Origin: Eutypella sp. D-1
Taxonomy: Eukaryota; Ascomycota; Sordariomycetes; Xylariales; Diatrypaceae
Direction: 5' to 3'
Length of the DNA stretch: 64,000 nt
NCBI GenBank assembly: GCA_023313575.1
Contig: JAJTTP010000001.1
Span: forward strand, 930,001-994,000
The first letter of the stretch is position 1, and each line of letters begins with the position of its first letter. This document shows positions 11,996-24,430 of this stretch, in pieces. The translations under genes were made by a program, and so were the position numbers. Below the pieces are notes generated by a model, which made no database searches, was not told the origin of the DNA, and saw only the letters and a list, made by a program, of their open reading frames with translations.

Positions 11996-12873
11996 GTCGG
12001 CATTCGCACCCGTCACTAGACTCGTACTTCCCGAGCGAGTCGTAGCAATGTATGCCAGTCTTTAAGTTAGGAGAAACTACCTCGGCGTAATGTACTTCTC
12101 ACCCAGTCGCCCAAATGGTACGATCTCTGCAGGTGAGTGCTCACAGGAAAAGTAAAGGCAATGGGAAAGGGAAAGAACAGGGTGACGACTAGTCCATAGT
12201 GATGAATGCCTACAGACTGACCAAGGGAGTGAATTAGTTAGATGGCAGAAAAGCATCGGCCGAGAAAATAGTAATGAAGAGATCTTTGCGAGAGCGTTCG
12301 ATTGCCAACCCCCAAGTATAAGAAAAGGATTAAGTTGGACCGTCATTCGGTACTTCTCAGATTCAGGGGTTCGATTCTAGGTGTTCCTAGCGGCCTGTAA
12401 CGCCCCATCTGCGGTACGTACTATACCCACAGGATAAGCCCGAATTAACGGGCCAGCGGGTTTAGTGACAAGGATCTTTACGTACATGCCCCTGTGGCCG
12501 TACCTGCCGCTTGTACAATACCGGCCTGTACGTATGTATGCATATACAACTTCATCAGCCCGGAGGCCGGCTAAAAGGACGGTTACAGAAACTACTTGCA
12601 CACCCAAGACACCACTTCCAGAGAATCAAACTTTACCCTAGTTAGACCCTTAATCATGCATAGTTCACCATCCGAAAGGAGACAGTATCTACACATCACG
12701 CAACAGTCGGTACCGTATGTAACAAAGTTCCTATAAACTACCACACTACCCAACCAGCCATTCCGCCCCATCGTCGCCCCAAACAGATCCAATCTTCAGC
12801 TAATCTACCGTCTAAACGCCTACATGTCTGCATGTCCATTTAAAGGACCTTTAGAAGTACTTATATGTAGCAG

Positions 12874-15800
12874 CTAAAACCCCCACTGCTTGCACCAGTG
12901 AACCATCAACTCGGGCGTCACGGCCCGCGCGGTGCGGATGGCGGGGCTACGGGCCTTGGCACGGTCGACATCGAAGACGACGGGCGTGCGGCCCGCCTCG
13001 TGAGCCGCCGCCATGCCGCGGTAGAAGTCGAGGAGCTTGACGGCCGGGTTCTGATCGAGGTCGCGCGCTTCGCCGCTGCCCTCGGTGTCGCCCTGACTCT
13101 TCGCCAGGAGATCCACCCACTCCGCGAAGCTCACCAGGCGCGCGATGCGGTCCTTCCCGTAGAACTGCTGCACGGCGGGCGCGAGCTCGGCCCACGTCGT
13201 CGCCTGCGGGTTGACGGCGTGGTAGTAGCCCGGGATATCGTCGGGGGAGACCTTCTGCGGGTCGGCGCCGGCGCCGAGGACGTCGAGGACGAGGCTCGCC
13301 ACGCGCTCGCAGGGCGTCCAGTCGACGCGGTCCATGGCGCCGAGATCGCGGGGAAGCGTGCCGAGGCGGCGCGCGCTGCTCGCCACGATAGACGGCAGCC
13401 ACTCGTGACGGTTCCAGGCGCCGGCGTCGGCCTCGGGGCCGGCGATCTGTCCAACCCTAACAACTGCGGCCGGGAAGTCGCCGATCTTCGCGGCGTCCTC
13501 GAGAATCAGCGAGCCGATCATCTTACTCTGTCCGTACCCGGCAAGCGCGAGGCTCAACTCCTCGAGTCGCTTTTCCGGGACAGGGCCGCGTGCCGCCGAG
13601 TCCCAGTTCTCCACGGTGCCGATGGAGGATATGAAGGCTACAGCGACGCGCTTCGCGGCGAGGGTCGCAAAGTCGGCCACGCAGCGCACGCCCCGCAGGT
13701 GAGGCTCGAATGAATCGACGGGCATGTTGAAGTTGACGGGCCAGGCATTATGGACCACACGGTCGGCCTCGCGCAGAAGTCGGTCGTAGACTCCCTCCGG
13801 CAGTCCGAAATCTGGGCGCGACATTTCGGCGCGATAGAACTCCGCCTTGCCGGTCCAGTCGGCCACGAGCCCGCGCTCCTTCATGTTGTTCTCCTGGCGT
13901 TTCGCACCGCCGTCCTCGTCTCGGTTGAGGCAGATCACCTTCTTTACAGCAGGGTTCCTCACCAGCTGGTCGAACATGTAAGAGCCTAGCATGCCCGTGG
14001 TGCCAGTGATGATTACTGTCTGCCCCTCGGCCAGGGCCTCAGGCCTTCGAGCATCCCGCTGCGGTGCCTGTAGGTCTCTGGTGTATTTCTGCCATAGCGA
14101 CTGCATGGCTTGGATCCCATGCTCCGCTTCGCTCGCGTCGGTAGACTTTCCACCGCTGCGTGCGGCTGAGAGCAGGTATCGTGCCAATCGCCTGGGTGTG
14201 GGGTTTCCATAGATGACACGAGTGGCTATCGCGGTTGCGTCGCCGTCGTATCCAGCAGCCTCGAGACCATATTTCAATAGCCGCGACGCGTTGATCACCT
14301 GCAGTGAATCGACGCCTCCGGCAAAAAAGTCCTTGTCTGGGTCGAGCCCCTTAGCTCCCAGCTGCGTGTGGAACATCTCAACGATCGAATCAGCCAAGGC
14401 CTCCTCTGAGTCCACGTTGATGTGCGGAACTTCGATATCCAAGGCTTGGCTCTGCTCGTATATCTTGTCGATCTCCTCCTTGTAGAGCTGGACCGTCGCG
14501 GCCCTTTGTATCGAGCCCTTGCCCGCGCGAGGGAACGGCTTGTCAGGGTTAGAAATCATGATGAACTGACGGGCGATCTGGCCATGGGCAACAGTCTCTT
14601 TGTTGGCTTGCACCACAAGAGGCCAAACCCTATCGATGAACTCCTGGGCTTCCTGCTCGCTTTGCGGGTGTTTGACAGGCTCCAGGATGAGAGCGGGATG
14701 GAAACGCTCAGTACCCACCACAATAGCCCCCTTTATTTCGGGATGACCGTGAACGATGGCCTCTATGGTGACGGGATTCAGCTTCTCTCCGTTCGAGAAA
14801 ACAATGATGTTATCGGATCGGCCGTAATAGGTCCAGTTGTTCGGGAGCTCAGGGTGCGGCAGGAAGAGGTCTTTCGTGTCCCATTCGTCCACTATGATGG
14901 TTTGAATCAGCTCGCGTTCACGTGGTAAGCCTAGAAGCTAGGCGGTCCAACTTACACTCAGGGAATACGTAGAAAACGCCCTGCAGGCCTGGGTGCTTTC
15001 CCTTTCGCTTAATCACCATCCTGTACGTCTTTCCGTCCTCGCTCTGGCGCCAGTCTATCCCTGATAGTTCGTGGTTTACGAGGAAGTAGTTCCAGAGCTC
15101 AGGAGGCTGCTCATAGACCATCGGTGGGAAGCTCCTAATTGTTGATGGTTAGACCTCAATCACTGACTGTTAACCGGAGAACACCCTTACTCGGTTGACC
15201 CTATAACGTTACTCATTTTGACGCCGTGCTGTACAAGTCTGTTTCCAGGTTCCGTTGCGAGGTGCGCTATAGCTTTGTCAGCAGCCTTGCCCATATATCT
15301 TCATTAGTAGCGTTCACTCACAGCCACCGAACGCGACGATCTTCAAACTCGCCAGGATCTTCATCCGTTCCGGATCGTGACTTATCTCCTCGAGTATGAC
15401 GGCGGGGAGAAGCGCACTGTCAGCTCCCGAGTGGACAATACTGTCAATCGCTACCTCCGCCGACAGCGGTCTACTGGCTATGCCGAGGGCCACGGGAGTC
15501 CCCCAGTATATGACAGAATTGAGGAATACGTATAGAGCGGCGGCGTGGAAAAGGGGCACTGTAGATCCGTTAGCCTCTTGCCCGCCAGCAAATTGATGCC
15601 GATTGGTGCTTCGCGAGCGTGCGCGCCGGGGAACTTACTCGGAATGAAGTGCTTCACGGACACTTCCTCCCAGAAGCGGAACCAGTACCTCCTGCCATTC
15701 CAGTTCGGGACATTATGGGTGCCATCGCAGGTGGCGAACATGCCTTGCGGAACCTCAATCGGCTTAGGGAGACCCGTGCTGCCGCTCGTGTGCAGCACGA

Positions 15801-16400
15801 CCAGGGGGGTCCACTCGGCCTCCGCAAAGGACTTCTCGTACGGGATGTGCTGCACGTCATTCTTCGAGGTCCAGGATTCCAGCGATCCGATCTCGATCGC
15901 TTTCATGTCCCGCTCCTGCAACCATGGGTGGACCGTCGAGCGGTGCGATTCGGGAAACAGGATGAAGTTGCAGTCCGTCGTCTTGAAGAGGTTGATCTGT
16001 CCCTCTTGAGAGTTTCGGGGTGAGATGAACAGTGCCTTTAGAAAATTATATTAGCCCAGTCCAACAATCGACTGTGCCGGATAGGAGAGGCGGAACGAAC
16101 CTTGTATCCAGCTTTCACGGCGGCAACTACCACAACAACGTATCGTCCATCGTTCGGGCCGATGTAGGCGACGGTAGGGGTCACTCCGGTGGCTGGCGAA
16201 CCGCATTCTTCGATGATTATACGCGCCGTGTGGTTGATCGCGTTAGCATATTCCTTCCAGGTGATAGGTTTCCAGCCATCCTCTGGATTGTCGGAATGCG
16301 GAACAAAGAACGCCTCGCCCTGGGGGTCTAGACGGGCCTTCTCGTCGACAATATGAGGAAGGAGCCTGTGTCCGTAGTCGGGAGCTCCTGCGTCGCCCAT
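12874..16400 (-). CDS. NRPS-like carboxylic acid reductase (A-T-R)
   Basis: Six exons (16400-16101, 16035-15639, 15558-15322, 15266-15191, 15134-14956, 14891-12874; introns 55-80 bp) give 1068 residues, typical for fungal A-T-R enzymes. The adenylation domain has LHTSGSTG (residues 181-188), GSTE (about 333), YYGRSDNIIVFSNGEKLNP (about 419) and the catalytic-lysine motif PFPRAGKG (about 520). The carrier domain shows FFAGGVDSL with its phosphopantetheine serine near 590. The reductase domain has the NADPH motif ITGTTGMLGS (about 688) and YGQSK of the Ser/Tyr/Lys type (about 850). There is no condensation domain, so it should activate one carboxylic acid, load it on the carrier and release it reductively as aldehyde or alcohol, as aryl-acid reductases do. 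The last acceptor was set at 14892 because it joins FPE to LDEWDTKDLF as in relatives. Confidence 0.92.
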
Positions 16401-19400
16401 GATGCGAAATATTTGATATCAAGCGGTTGTTTGGTTGCGTAGTTGGGTTATGTTTCTCTGCAAAAATCCTAGTCTCCTGTGAAGCTTGGTTGTGAGTGTT
16501 CCGTGGGAGAATTTTGATGGTGGCAGCAAGGTGTCTCTTATACTTTCCAAGGTTTGTTCGGACGGGAAGTTCGATGTATCCCGGGGGCTAGGAAACCCAC
16601 CCCTCACCATACCATACCATCGTGAAGCCAAACGTTATGGGTCTTCTGACGCTGACAAGTAAGCTGAGAGTTGAGCCTCCCGCGCTCCTGAGTAACTGCC
16701 ATGGCGGAGCCTGATCTTCCCTCGCGCACGGGCGGTGTCCATCCATCGTTCCTGCCTTGCCTTGCCTTAAAACGAACAGAGCGATCCAATCCATGGAGGT
16801 ACCCATGTGCCATGTGGTTGCTTACTCCACGCAGGCTGCGTCTGGGATCATCATACCGCATAAATGGGGTGCCGAGGTATAGCATGACGACGCCGGGCCA
16901 TCACTAGCTAATCTACTCCATAGGCACTATGTGGTGTCGCAATATTCCCTCACCGGCACCTATCATGTAAAAAAGGCATTTCCACCCTTGTCCGGATATC
17001 CCTATAGTCTCATCGCACAGCCCACACGTATCATTCACCGTCACCGTCCTCCCGTGGCTAATACGAATCCCGTACATTAGGAATCTGTCATATCCCACGA
17101 CCCGCCCGCCTCCAGTTCCCAATTTTCACCACCTCATCTGTGTGTGTCCGTGGGTTCGGGAATAGAGGGGTAATAAACGGGGTTCTTACCACACCCTTTC
17201 ACAGATAATTCTTGACATCGAATTAAGCTTTCGCAACGTCCCGGACTAAGTCCGGCGACCGGATTTCCCACCATCTACTCCGTATGCGATCGGCAACGTT
17301 CCCATGCTCGTTCTATAAAGGGGAAGGAGGGCCCACAAGATGGAGTATTAGACGCATGAGACAGGGGGCCAGTATAAGTATAGTACCTATATGTAATCCA
17401 ACCCTTGCGACGCTATTATGCTCGTTGTCCCCCCGGTTAATGTCGTATTGCGTCTTGATAGGGATGAATGATCTGCTCCGGGGTGGTATGAACGTTCCTG
17501 GCGAACACCTGTGCTACGCTGTCTGGGACCCGAATATTTACTACCTGCCGTGGGTAAGTGGCCAGAGCCCGGGTGCCGACCAGCCGCCCGGCAACAATCT
17601 CGCGTCGCGATATTCGATCTCAGCACTCATGATCCACTTCCTCCGTGGAGCATCCATCGCGATACGTAAGGCAACGAAGAAAAAGGTAACCACAAAATGA
17701 AACGTAACGATGATCATTCTCTAGGCCGGAAAGAGACTGAACAGAAAGAAAGAGAAGAAAAAAAACCAAATGACGCTCGGCCACAAAGCTCACGGATACA
17801 CCAGGCACCGGGGTTCGGGTTTCGGGCCACGGAATACGTCCGTGTAATTATCCCCGACTTTTGGTGATGGGCAGCGGTCGGAGTCGTCGATCAGTTATAC
17901 TAGCTCCGTAGCCCGGTATTTCAAAAGGGGTAGGGGGAGGGGGTAATACGTCCGTCGTCTGGTGTTTGGAGCCCAATATTCGAAGACGAACTGCCCTACT
18001 CTCCCCAATGCCATGCCAATAGTCTGTCTGTCTATCTACGTAGTTATGTGGATGCCTCGCGCGATTCAGAGAGCCTAAGCCACCCAAGGTAAAGGAAAGA
18101 AAAAAAAAAAGGTCGAACCCCCAACGGCGCGCAATCCCAGGGCTGCGCCGTGCCCAACCGAGTCCCCAGACTTGAGGAATACCATACCCGCATGGCGGGG
18201 CCCCCTTTCACAGACCAAAAAAAGACGTTGCGCTGCGCCCATTCGGCTGCAACGCCGGTAATTAGTCAGACACTCGCGATATAAACACGATAATGTAGAT
18301 GCGAGGAGGGGGGTTGCCGTCAGTCAGTCAGGTTACAATCGGCATGACGACGAAAGACCGACCGAGCCCTGACACGGCTAGCCAGTGAGTCAGTCAGCCA
18401 GCCTTGCCAGTTTCGCACGCGACCCTTTTCTTGATGAATTTTTTTCCCGCGCAGTAGGTATAAGTGTATAAGCAAGGACTGGATCTGACCCGTCAACTTT
18501 CATTCGTCCCGAGGACCGAACCCCGATATCTTGTCCTACAGCTACGCGATCTTATATCCGATTATTCTTTTTTTTAGGCGGGGAGGGTCCGGGTCTCATC
18601 CATCCCATTGCAGATCGGCATGATGTAGTTTTTAAGTACTGACCCACCCGAACCATGAACTCCGAGATCATCGGGATTCCCACAAGGCGGGGGACCCGTC
18701 CCATCTGTATACTCCGCGAAGCCGAGCAGGGCGAAGAAGAAAGAATCCTTGGAAACCTTCGACGTTGTGGCAAGTGGATCAAGACAGGAGCAAACACACA
18801 GAGGGGGGGGGGGGGGGGCGCGCGTGGGGGCGAGCAAGGGGGGTTACGGTATAAGCTCTTGTGGAGAACACGGGAGTTGGTAGTGTCAAAGTGGAGCCGG
18901 CCGAGGTAAGTTCGGGCGGATAAATATGGGGGCGCCGAAATAGGGGGGTTTCTGGGTCAGTATAGTGGGTTGCCCCCCTGGGAAAAGAAGACGTTGATGT
19001 CCTATCAGGACGTACGTGTATCTTATCCAGGTACTTACTTACGTACTTTTATATCATCTATTTTTCCTTTGTAACCGCTATTTCAGCGACATCATGTACA
19101 GATACGGATTTCTCTCAGTCATGGACTGGCTTTGCTCGAAATACTCATAGGTTACTGGCGAGGAATATGCTGCTTGCTGCCTCGGTAACTATGTAAATAC
19201 ATATCCAGATCCCACTCTCGATACTGCTGGCAAATTATGAAGCCACTCAGAAGTATGGTCGCTATAGATGAACGCTGGCATGACTCTCTACCTTGTCATA
19301 AATTTCTAGTTATTGCCGTCGTCATCAGCACACGTGGAAGCTGTCGGCAAATTAGGGCTGCAGCAACCGAAATCACGCTGGCTACGCTGTCAAGTCATGA

Positions 19401-19542
19401 GATGTATATCAAATAGCGGCGATCAAACCCACTGTGCGCATATCCAAGCGTCTCCGTATCGCGTGTCGTGTATGCCATCACACCCAACAGTGCATACGTA
19501 GGGAGAGCCAGTACCAATCCACGCACGGGTCTGAGGGCCCCA
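16401..19542. other. 3.1 kb spacer
   Basis: No gene could be supported on either strand. The stretch holds the promoter of the NRPS-like gene (left), GTCAGTCA-type short repeats near 18320-18400, and a G-rich run near 18801-18817. Open frames of up to about 138 codons (for example 17284-17700) have no recognisable motif and no coding bias that I can see. Confidence 0.5.
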
Positions 19543-21070
19543 TTACGAAGCCTCCTCACCGACCCTGCCGAGCCCACCGCCCAGGTTTCGCTGATGTACC
19601 TCCCTGAGCCTTCCGACCCAATGCTTCCTCAGCGCAGGCGTCATCTTGACGAACACCATGGCCTTGTTCTCATCCGTAAGGGCCTTCTCAGCGATCTTAA
19701 GCTGAAGGTCGGGATCCTCGGCCTCGAAGTCGCGGAATAGGATTTCAACCGCCTGCTCTTGCCACTTAGGCGGGGCGCGCGTTCGGAACGCATCGGCGAG
19801 CGACAGGAGCACATCCTCGATCGACAGGCCATTAGGATGGAATGACGAGTGTATTATGTTCGCCGAAGCCGGAGGCGGGTTGTCGGGGGTTTTCCCAGTA
19901 TTATTATTGCTGTGACGGGGAGGTGGCATAGCGGGGGATTTGCTCTGGAAGGCCGATGTCTGAGACTTCATCTGCGATTGCGATGGGGTAGTATTATTAT
20001 TATTATTCCCAGGCTGGCGAAGCTCATAAAAGTCGGCAGAGAAGCGGGATGGACGACCCCGCCGTTTCTCTGATCGTGAGCCGGGGGTGGATTCGGGATT
20101 ATTGCGCTTTCGCGAGTGAGAAGAGGTTTGAGGTGCGTGTTCATCGGGCGGTGTCAAGGCACTGATGTTGGCTATCGGGGTTATGGAGGAAAGGGGTGGT
20201 ATGGTGGTCGACGTCGGTCTGTTGTTATTGCTGGTGTGACTGCCGTTGTGATTACTGTTGTGGAAGCTGGCGGAGTTGGTATTTGGTTGTCGGGAGGGCG
20301 TTTCTGAATATGGGGTAGGGTTTGAATCTAGTAAGGGGTCAATTGGTGCCTGTGATGGCTGGGATGCATGCTGCGATGCATGCTGCGATGCAGGTGTGGG
20401 CGTAACAACGCCTGAAGCAGATACGCCGCCGCCGCCGCCTGTACTCTGCCTTCCACTGCTGCTGGCTCCTAATGAGCCATCCGGATTTCTCCGCCGCGGC
20501 TTCATGATGCGCTTGGGGGCACCACCAGAGCCCACTACGTCGGGGAAGAGGATCTCCATGTATTCTTCATGTTCAAAGGGACGACCCCTAAGCGCCTTCG
20601 ACAATGGCTCTCTCTACATTGCGCGGCCACATTGTCAGCTTGTCAGAGAGATGATTCTCGGTAAGTTGTCCCCTATATCTTCTCCCCGTATCATCACAGC
20701 ATCATCATAAACTTACCTCGAAATGCCTCTTCCACGCCTCCTCGGAAGCGGTCACTGTCCTCGTCGAGGGATTATATAGGAAGTCGGGATCCTCCCTCAA
20801 CCCTCTCCACATACGGAACTTCTTGCGCGCATTGTCGGCCTTGTTGATGAGGTGACTCTTCTCGGGAAAGGCGCTGTGCTTATCGCGCAGTGCGATGGCT
20901 GCCCTCTCCCAGGCTCCGGCCTTGAAGCTGTGATTCTCCTTGTATCCCAACTGCATCGACTCGCATAATGACCTGAAGAAGGTTTCCTCGTATGCCAAAT
21001 TCCAGCTAAAGCGCGGGGTGCGCCGATCCAAACTGCGATTCCCGGTCATTTCGACATCGTCGTCCGACAT
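19543..21070 (-). CDS. Myb/SANT-like DNA-binding protein with AT-hook
   Basis: Two exons (21070-20717 and 20613-19543) with a 103 bp intron give 474 residues. The N-terminal about 115 residues (RFSWNLAYEETFFRSLCES... through KARKKF-like and EEAWKRHFE) form a Myb/SANT-like domain of the kind found in fungal and plant proteins and next to some transposases. The middle is low-complexity (Ser/Thr/Pro/Asn/Gln), with an AT-hook core in KRRGRPSRF. It includes a 12-base repeat coding ASQH three times and an Asn run from ATT/AAT triplets. The C-terminal about 80 residues are helical (SIEDVLLSLADAF onward). It is probably nuclear and DNA-binding. It could be a host regulator or a domesticated transposon gene; sequence alone does not decide. 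Confidence 0.8.
19990..20009. repeat. ATT/AAT trinucleotide run inside the Myb/SANT-like gene
   Basis: A TAT/TTA triplet run that codes an asparagine stretch on the minus strand. It is in frame, so length changes would vary only the Asn run. Confidence 0.6.
20362..20397. repeat. 12-base tandem repeat inside the Myb/SANT-like gene
   Basis: About three copies of a GATGCATGCTGC-type unit code an ASQH repeat on the minus strand. The unit length is a multiple of three, so copy-number change keeps the reading frame. Confidence 0.7.
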
Positions 21071-21260
21071 TGCGTCTCCGTCTCTGCTCTTCCTAAAGCG
21101 TTCTTATAGAGTATACTCCCTCCCGAGTGTATATTACTTGAAGAACTGGGTTGGTTGGGAGATCTAATATTATTCGCTCGCCTGTGCGTTATCTTCTGTA
21201 TTACATACACAGACTTGGCACTGGATCGGTGTAACAAAGCAAGTAAATTTTTTATTTGCC

Positions 21261-21296
<36 letters not shown>

Positions 21297-22264
21297 GGCA
21301 CGCAGGAGCAGGACCTGACGACTCAGAGGCGTTTTCAATGCCTACCTACCTACATACCCAGATACTTGAATATTTAGGGTACTAAGTAGGTAGTGGGCTA
21401 CTCGATTGTGTGTGCTCAGGTGGGCGTGAGAGCAATGATAGTCGATATGATAGTCGGTACGATATTTGGTATGATATAATTTGATCCTCCAATGCGCGAT
21501 GGATGTTGAGGCGACGGCGGTAGTAGCAGCGGGCGGAATGCAAACAGCATGCAAAGGTCAGTCAGTACAACTACCTAGTGGATAAGGAAGGTTTAAGGGT
21601 TGAGGGAGGTATCAGGCCCGCCAGTGAATATGTTGTGAGTGGGTTTGGTAGTAATTGTCGGAATGGATACCTGGGTGGTAGTTGTGTTAAACACTTGCGC
21701 AGTTCCAAGATTGAAATTCTATAGCGAATCGTACAGTTAGAAACCCAAGAACCGTAAATATCAATTGGAAGGAAAAGAAACGGAGTTTTGGAACGGTTAG
21801 AGAAAGACCTGTACTCTAGGCCTATAACAGGTACCTAGGTAGTTAGTAGGGTAGTTGGGCGGGGCTAAAATGCTCCTACGAAGTACTCTAACTTCTCTCT
21901 GATAGCGCGCGGGGCTGGGTGCTCCAGCTTATCCGCTTTGTCTCGTCTGGTCCAGCCCAACCCAACCTGGTTAGCGTTTCTTATTATATAACACTACCTC
22001 TCCAGCTGTGTAGTGGAAGCCTGGAAGGTGCAATCTAGATTGATCTTTTTAGGAGGTACGATGCATGATGATACACGTGATAGGCACCTAGGTAGATGAC
22101 TTACAGCAATTGTTTATCCCGGGTATATGGACAAAGTACCATGTAGGTAAATAGATTCCTTTCCAACTAAGTCTAAGTCTCTAAGGGCTACCTGGCAGGT
22201 CATCTCTCCAATTTCCCTATCAAGTACCTACTTCATCATCTTCATCATTCTTAGATAAGTAACT
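21071..22264. other. spacer with a 30-base A run
   Basis: Divergent/tandem upstream region of the Myb/SANT-like gene and downstream region of the membrane protein. It contains a run of 30 A at 21266-21295 and clustered TACCTA/TAGGTA words (21340-21390, 21830-21850, 22085-22150). No gene seen. Confidence 0.5.
21266..21295. repeat. poly(A) tract
   Basis: Thirty consecutive A. It may be a slippage microsatellite or the tail of an old retroposed element; no flanking target-site duplication was evident by eye. Confidence 0.7.
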
Positions 22265-23230
22265 TCATGTACGTCCTCTCCTCTCCGCCATGGCAAGCCC
22301 GAATATCTGCCACGTCGAGAAACACTGCGCAAACCCCCAAACCATCAAGATCAACGGCGTCGCGATCTGAAACCCGCTATCCCACTTCCACCAGGATTCT
22401 CGCAACAGCCACGCGCTGATGGCCATCTCAACCGCCGTGCAGCATGAACACCAGGCTGCACAGAAGAACAGGGCTCTGTACACCCATCGCCGTGGGCGGC
22501 AACTGCTACCAACACGATCAGCGCGGTCTCTGCCATCCACCGCCCGGTAGAGGATCATGGCCAGGTGAACCGGGAGCTCCGACACCACGTCGAACGCGCC
22601 CCATATGATACACATGTAGAACTCGATGGTCGCCTGCTGGTTGGCCTCGGGGTACGCCGACAGTGCCATCCCGAGCTGGGCAACGGCCAGCAGCACGACA
22701 TGGTGCAACACGTTGATGTAACTCGCCAGGCTGGCCCGGTAACTCAATTCCCAGGTGTAGTAGGCGCAGTAGAGCTGGCCGGCCACGAGCAGCACATCGC
22801 CTATGGTAATACCCGCACCCATTCCGCCGGTCCCTCCACCCAGGGGCGTGCGAAAGCTGTCCGGGCCGGGCGACACGAGTCGGAAGAAAGGACCGGCGCA
22901 GACGCATAGGAGCACGATCTTGAAGAAGGCGGCCAGGTGGTGGCACACGAAGCCCCGGCGGCGGCGCTCATTTCCGTCGATCACCGCCGCGTCGATAAGT
23001 CCGCGGTAAGTTGCTCCGTAGACGGTTTCGAGCACGAGTTTTTCGGCCAGATAACAGGTCGCCACGACGAGGACCGCACATATAACAAATATGAAAGCCG
23101 ACCAAGGTTGCAGGTCTGACACTCCGCTATTGCCTATTAAGTTGAGCTTCGATCGCTCCGTAATGGTCGGTTGGGCTCCGTCGTTGGCCGCCAGCTGCAG
23201 AGCTGGGCTGAATATATCATATGCCCACAT
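22265..23230 (-). CDS. multi-pass membrane protein of unknown function
   Basis: A single exon encodes 321 residues with about seven hydrophobic segments, near residues 42-65, 96-118, 139-163, 169-190, 199-228, 248-273 and 286-314. Two His pairs occur at segment starts (CHH before segment 2, LHH in segment 4). These and the size loosely recall TLC/Lag1-type membrane proteins, but no diagnostic motif was certain, so no function is assigned. Many Cys residues sit in segment 6. The start at 23230 gives a short non-signal N-terminus before the first span. It lies 1.2 kb from the peptide precursor on the same strand, so a transport or maturation role in that pathway is possible but unproven. Confidence 0.7.
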   Translation of the reverse strand: MWAYDIFSPALQLAANDGAQPTITERSKLNLIGNSGVSDLQPWSAFIFVICAVLVVATCYLAEKLVLETVYGATYRGLIDAAVIDGNERRRRGFVCHHLAAFFKIVLLCVCAGPFFRLVSPGPDSFRTPLGGGTGGMGAGITIGDVLLVAGQLYCAYYTWELSYRASLASYINVLHHVVLLAVAQLGMALSAYPEANQQATIEFYMCIIWGAFDVVSELPVHLAMILYRAVDGRDRADRVGSSCRPRRWVYRALFFCAAWCSCCTAVEMAISAWLLRESWWKWDSGFQIATPLILMVWGFAQCFSTWQIFGLAMAERRGRT

Positions 23231-24430
23231 CCTCTAGGTAGGTAGCCTTGTTGTTTTGCGTATCCAGCGGCGAGTATGGACTTGATTTTCGGATGATATA
23301 CTGTAAGTAGACTAGAAGGGAACTTGTATAAAGCATTAGAGATTCTCGAATAGCTTTATACGTTAATAAAAACGAGGCCAGTAGGTTAAGTTAGTAATCT
23401 AAGTGTTTGAGTCCCGGATGAGTTCGAAGCACCGTTGGTATGTATGTAGGTAGCACGCCGCTCGTCCTATATATAAGGTTCGTGAAGGGCAAGAGCACAA
23501 GATGTTACTTTGTCACTACAGCCGTGTGCGACGCGGGTGGCATTTACTCTCAACAGTACATACAGCACTGCGGAATAAGCAATATTTAAGTTCAGTAACA
23601 GTTCAATGCATATGGTCTACACCAACTCTGTCACATCTTCTTCTACAGACGGTAACAAACTATATTACTGACCTTTTAATCTGTTTAGGTGTAAGACTTT
23701 CATAGCGTCCAGGCAACGAGCATTCTATTTAAGTAGCAACTACCTCATCATCGGGCAAGCCTACCTATGTATACGAACATTCATGCAAATCGGTCCTAAT
23801 CCCCCAGATTCAGATGCTGCGATGTGGAGGCGTTGAGAAAAAATTCAGCTACGAACGAGCCCATTAGCAGAAATCGCCAGCCACAATGGACGACGAGTAG
23901 CGAAGGCCTTTAAATCCTGACGCGGCAGGTTCTAAGGTTTGGAACAGCTTTCGCAGACTAAAACCTACTAACGTAAGCCCCCTTTCTAAAAAGCAGCTGA
24001 TGACAAGGCCTACCTGCAGGCAACAATTTAAAGTCAAGGTCTGCTTCCTGCGCGAGAGTGAATCTTTTTTAACCGTCGGGTATGCAGAACCGTTACCAGC
24101 CGCCGTATCCCCTCCATTCAGCTATGATACGCTTCTTGAGGCCTCCCGGCTCTCTATGCAGGGTTGAAGTATAATGGCAGGGACATTGTTCTCGTACTTG
24201 CAACGGAGCTGTCACCACTGGTCTTGATTTTACATGGCAGAAGATGTAGAGGAGATACTTCTTAGATTGATCGCTGGCCAGCTAAAAGGAAAGACTATCT
24301 AAGATGGACGATATCCTATATCCTTTTATATTCGAAGGGGGTACCACCAAAAAGTGGTGATCGCCACGTGACCTTGATCAGTGGAGGTCTGTTTATCCTT
24401 GGAATGAGGCTTAGGGCTAGCCCTAGCCAA
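23231..24430. other. spacer
   Basis: Promoter of the membrane protein and 3' region of the peptide precursor. Short frames only, none with a recognisable motif. Confidence 0.5.

Larger units (their letters stand above)
9367..12873. other. 3.5 kb spacer with low-complexity tracts
   Basis: No intact gene is seen. The left half is AT-rich promoter-like DNA for the GTPase gene. It holds a GTAG-type tetranucleotide run near 10543-10564 and a run of about 16 C near 10869-10885. A possible protein relic on the minus strand (about 11000-12000) is listed separately. A B-box-like string near 12366 has no A box partner. Confidence 0.5.

Noticed and set aside
12360..12390. B-box-like GGTTCGATTCT
   Set aside because: No A box at the right distance and no tRNA-like pairing around it.
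12898..13713. Long plus-strand open frame (271 codons) opposite the reductase domain
   Set aside because: It is the antisense shadow of a very GC-rich exon; the minus strand has the Rossmann motif and all domain signatures.
14931..14955. A 25-base intron in the A-T-R gene
   Set aside because: It keeps the frame but is too short to splice; the acceptor at 14892 gives a 64-base intron and restores the conserved FPELDEWDTKDLF join.
17284..17700. A 138-codon plus-strand open frame
   Set aside because: No motif, no plausible promoter or splice context, and composition like its surroundings.
18090..18125. GGTTCGACC next to a T run on the minus strand, as for a Pol III gene
   Set aside because: No upstream A box or cloverleaf; treated as chance.
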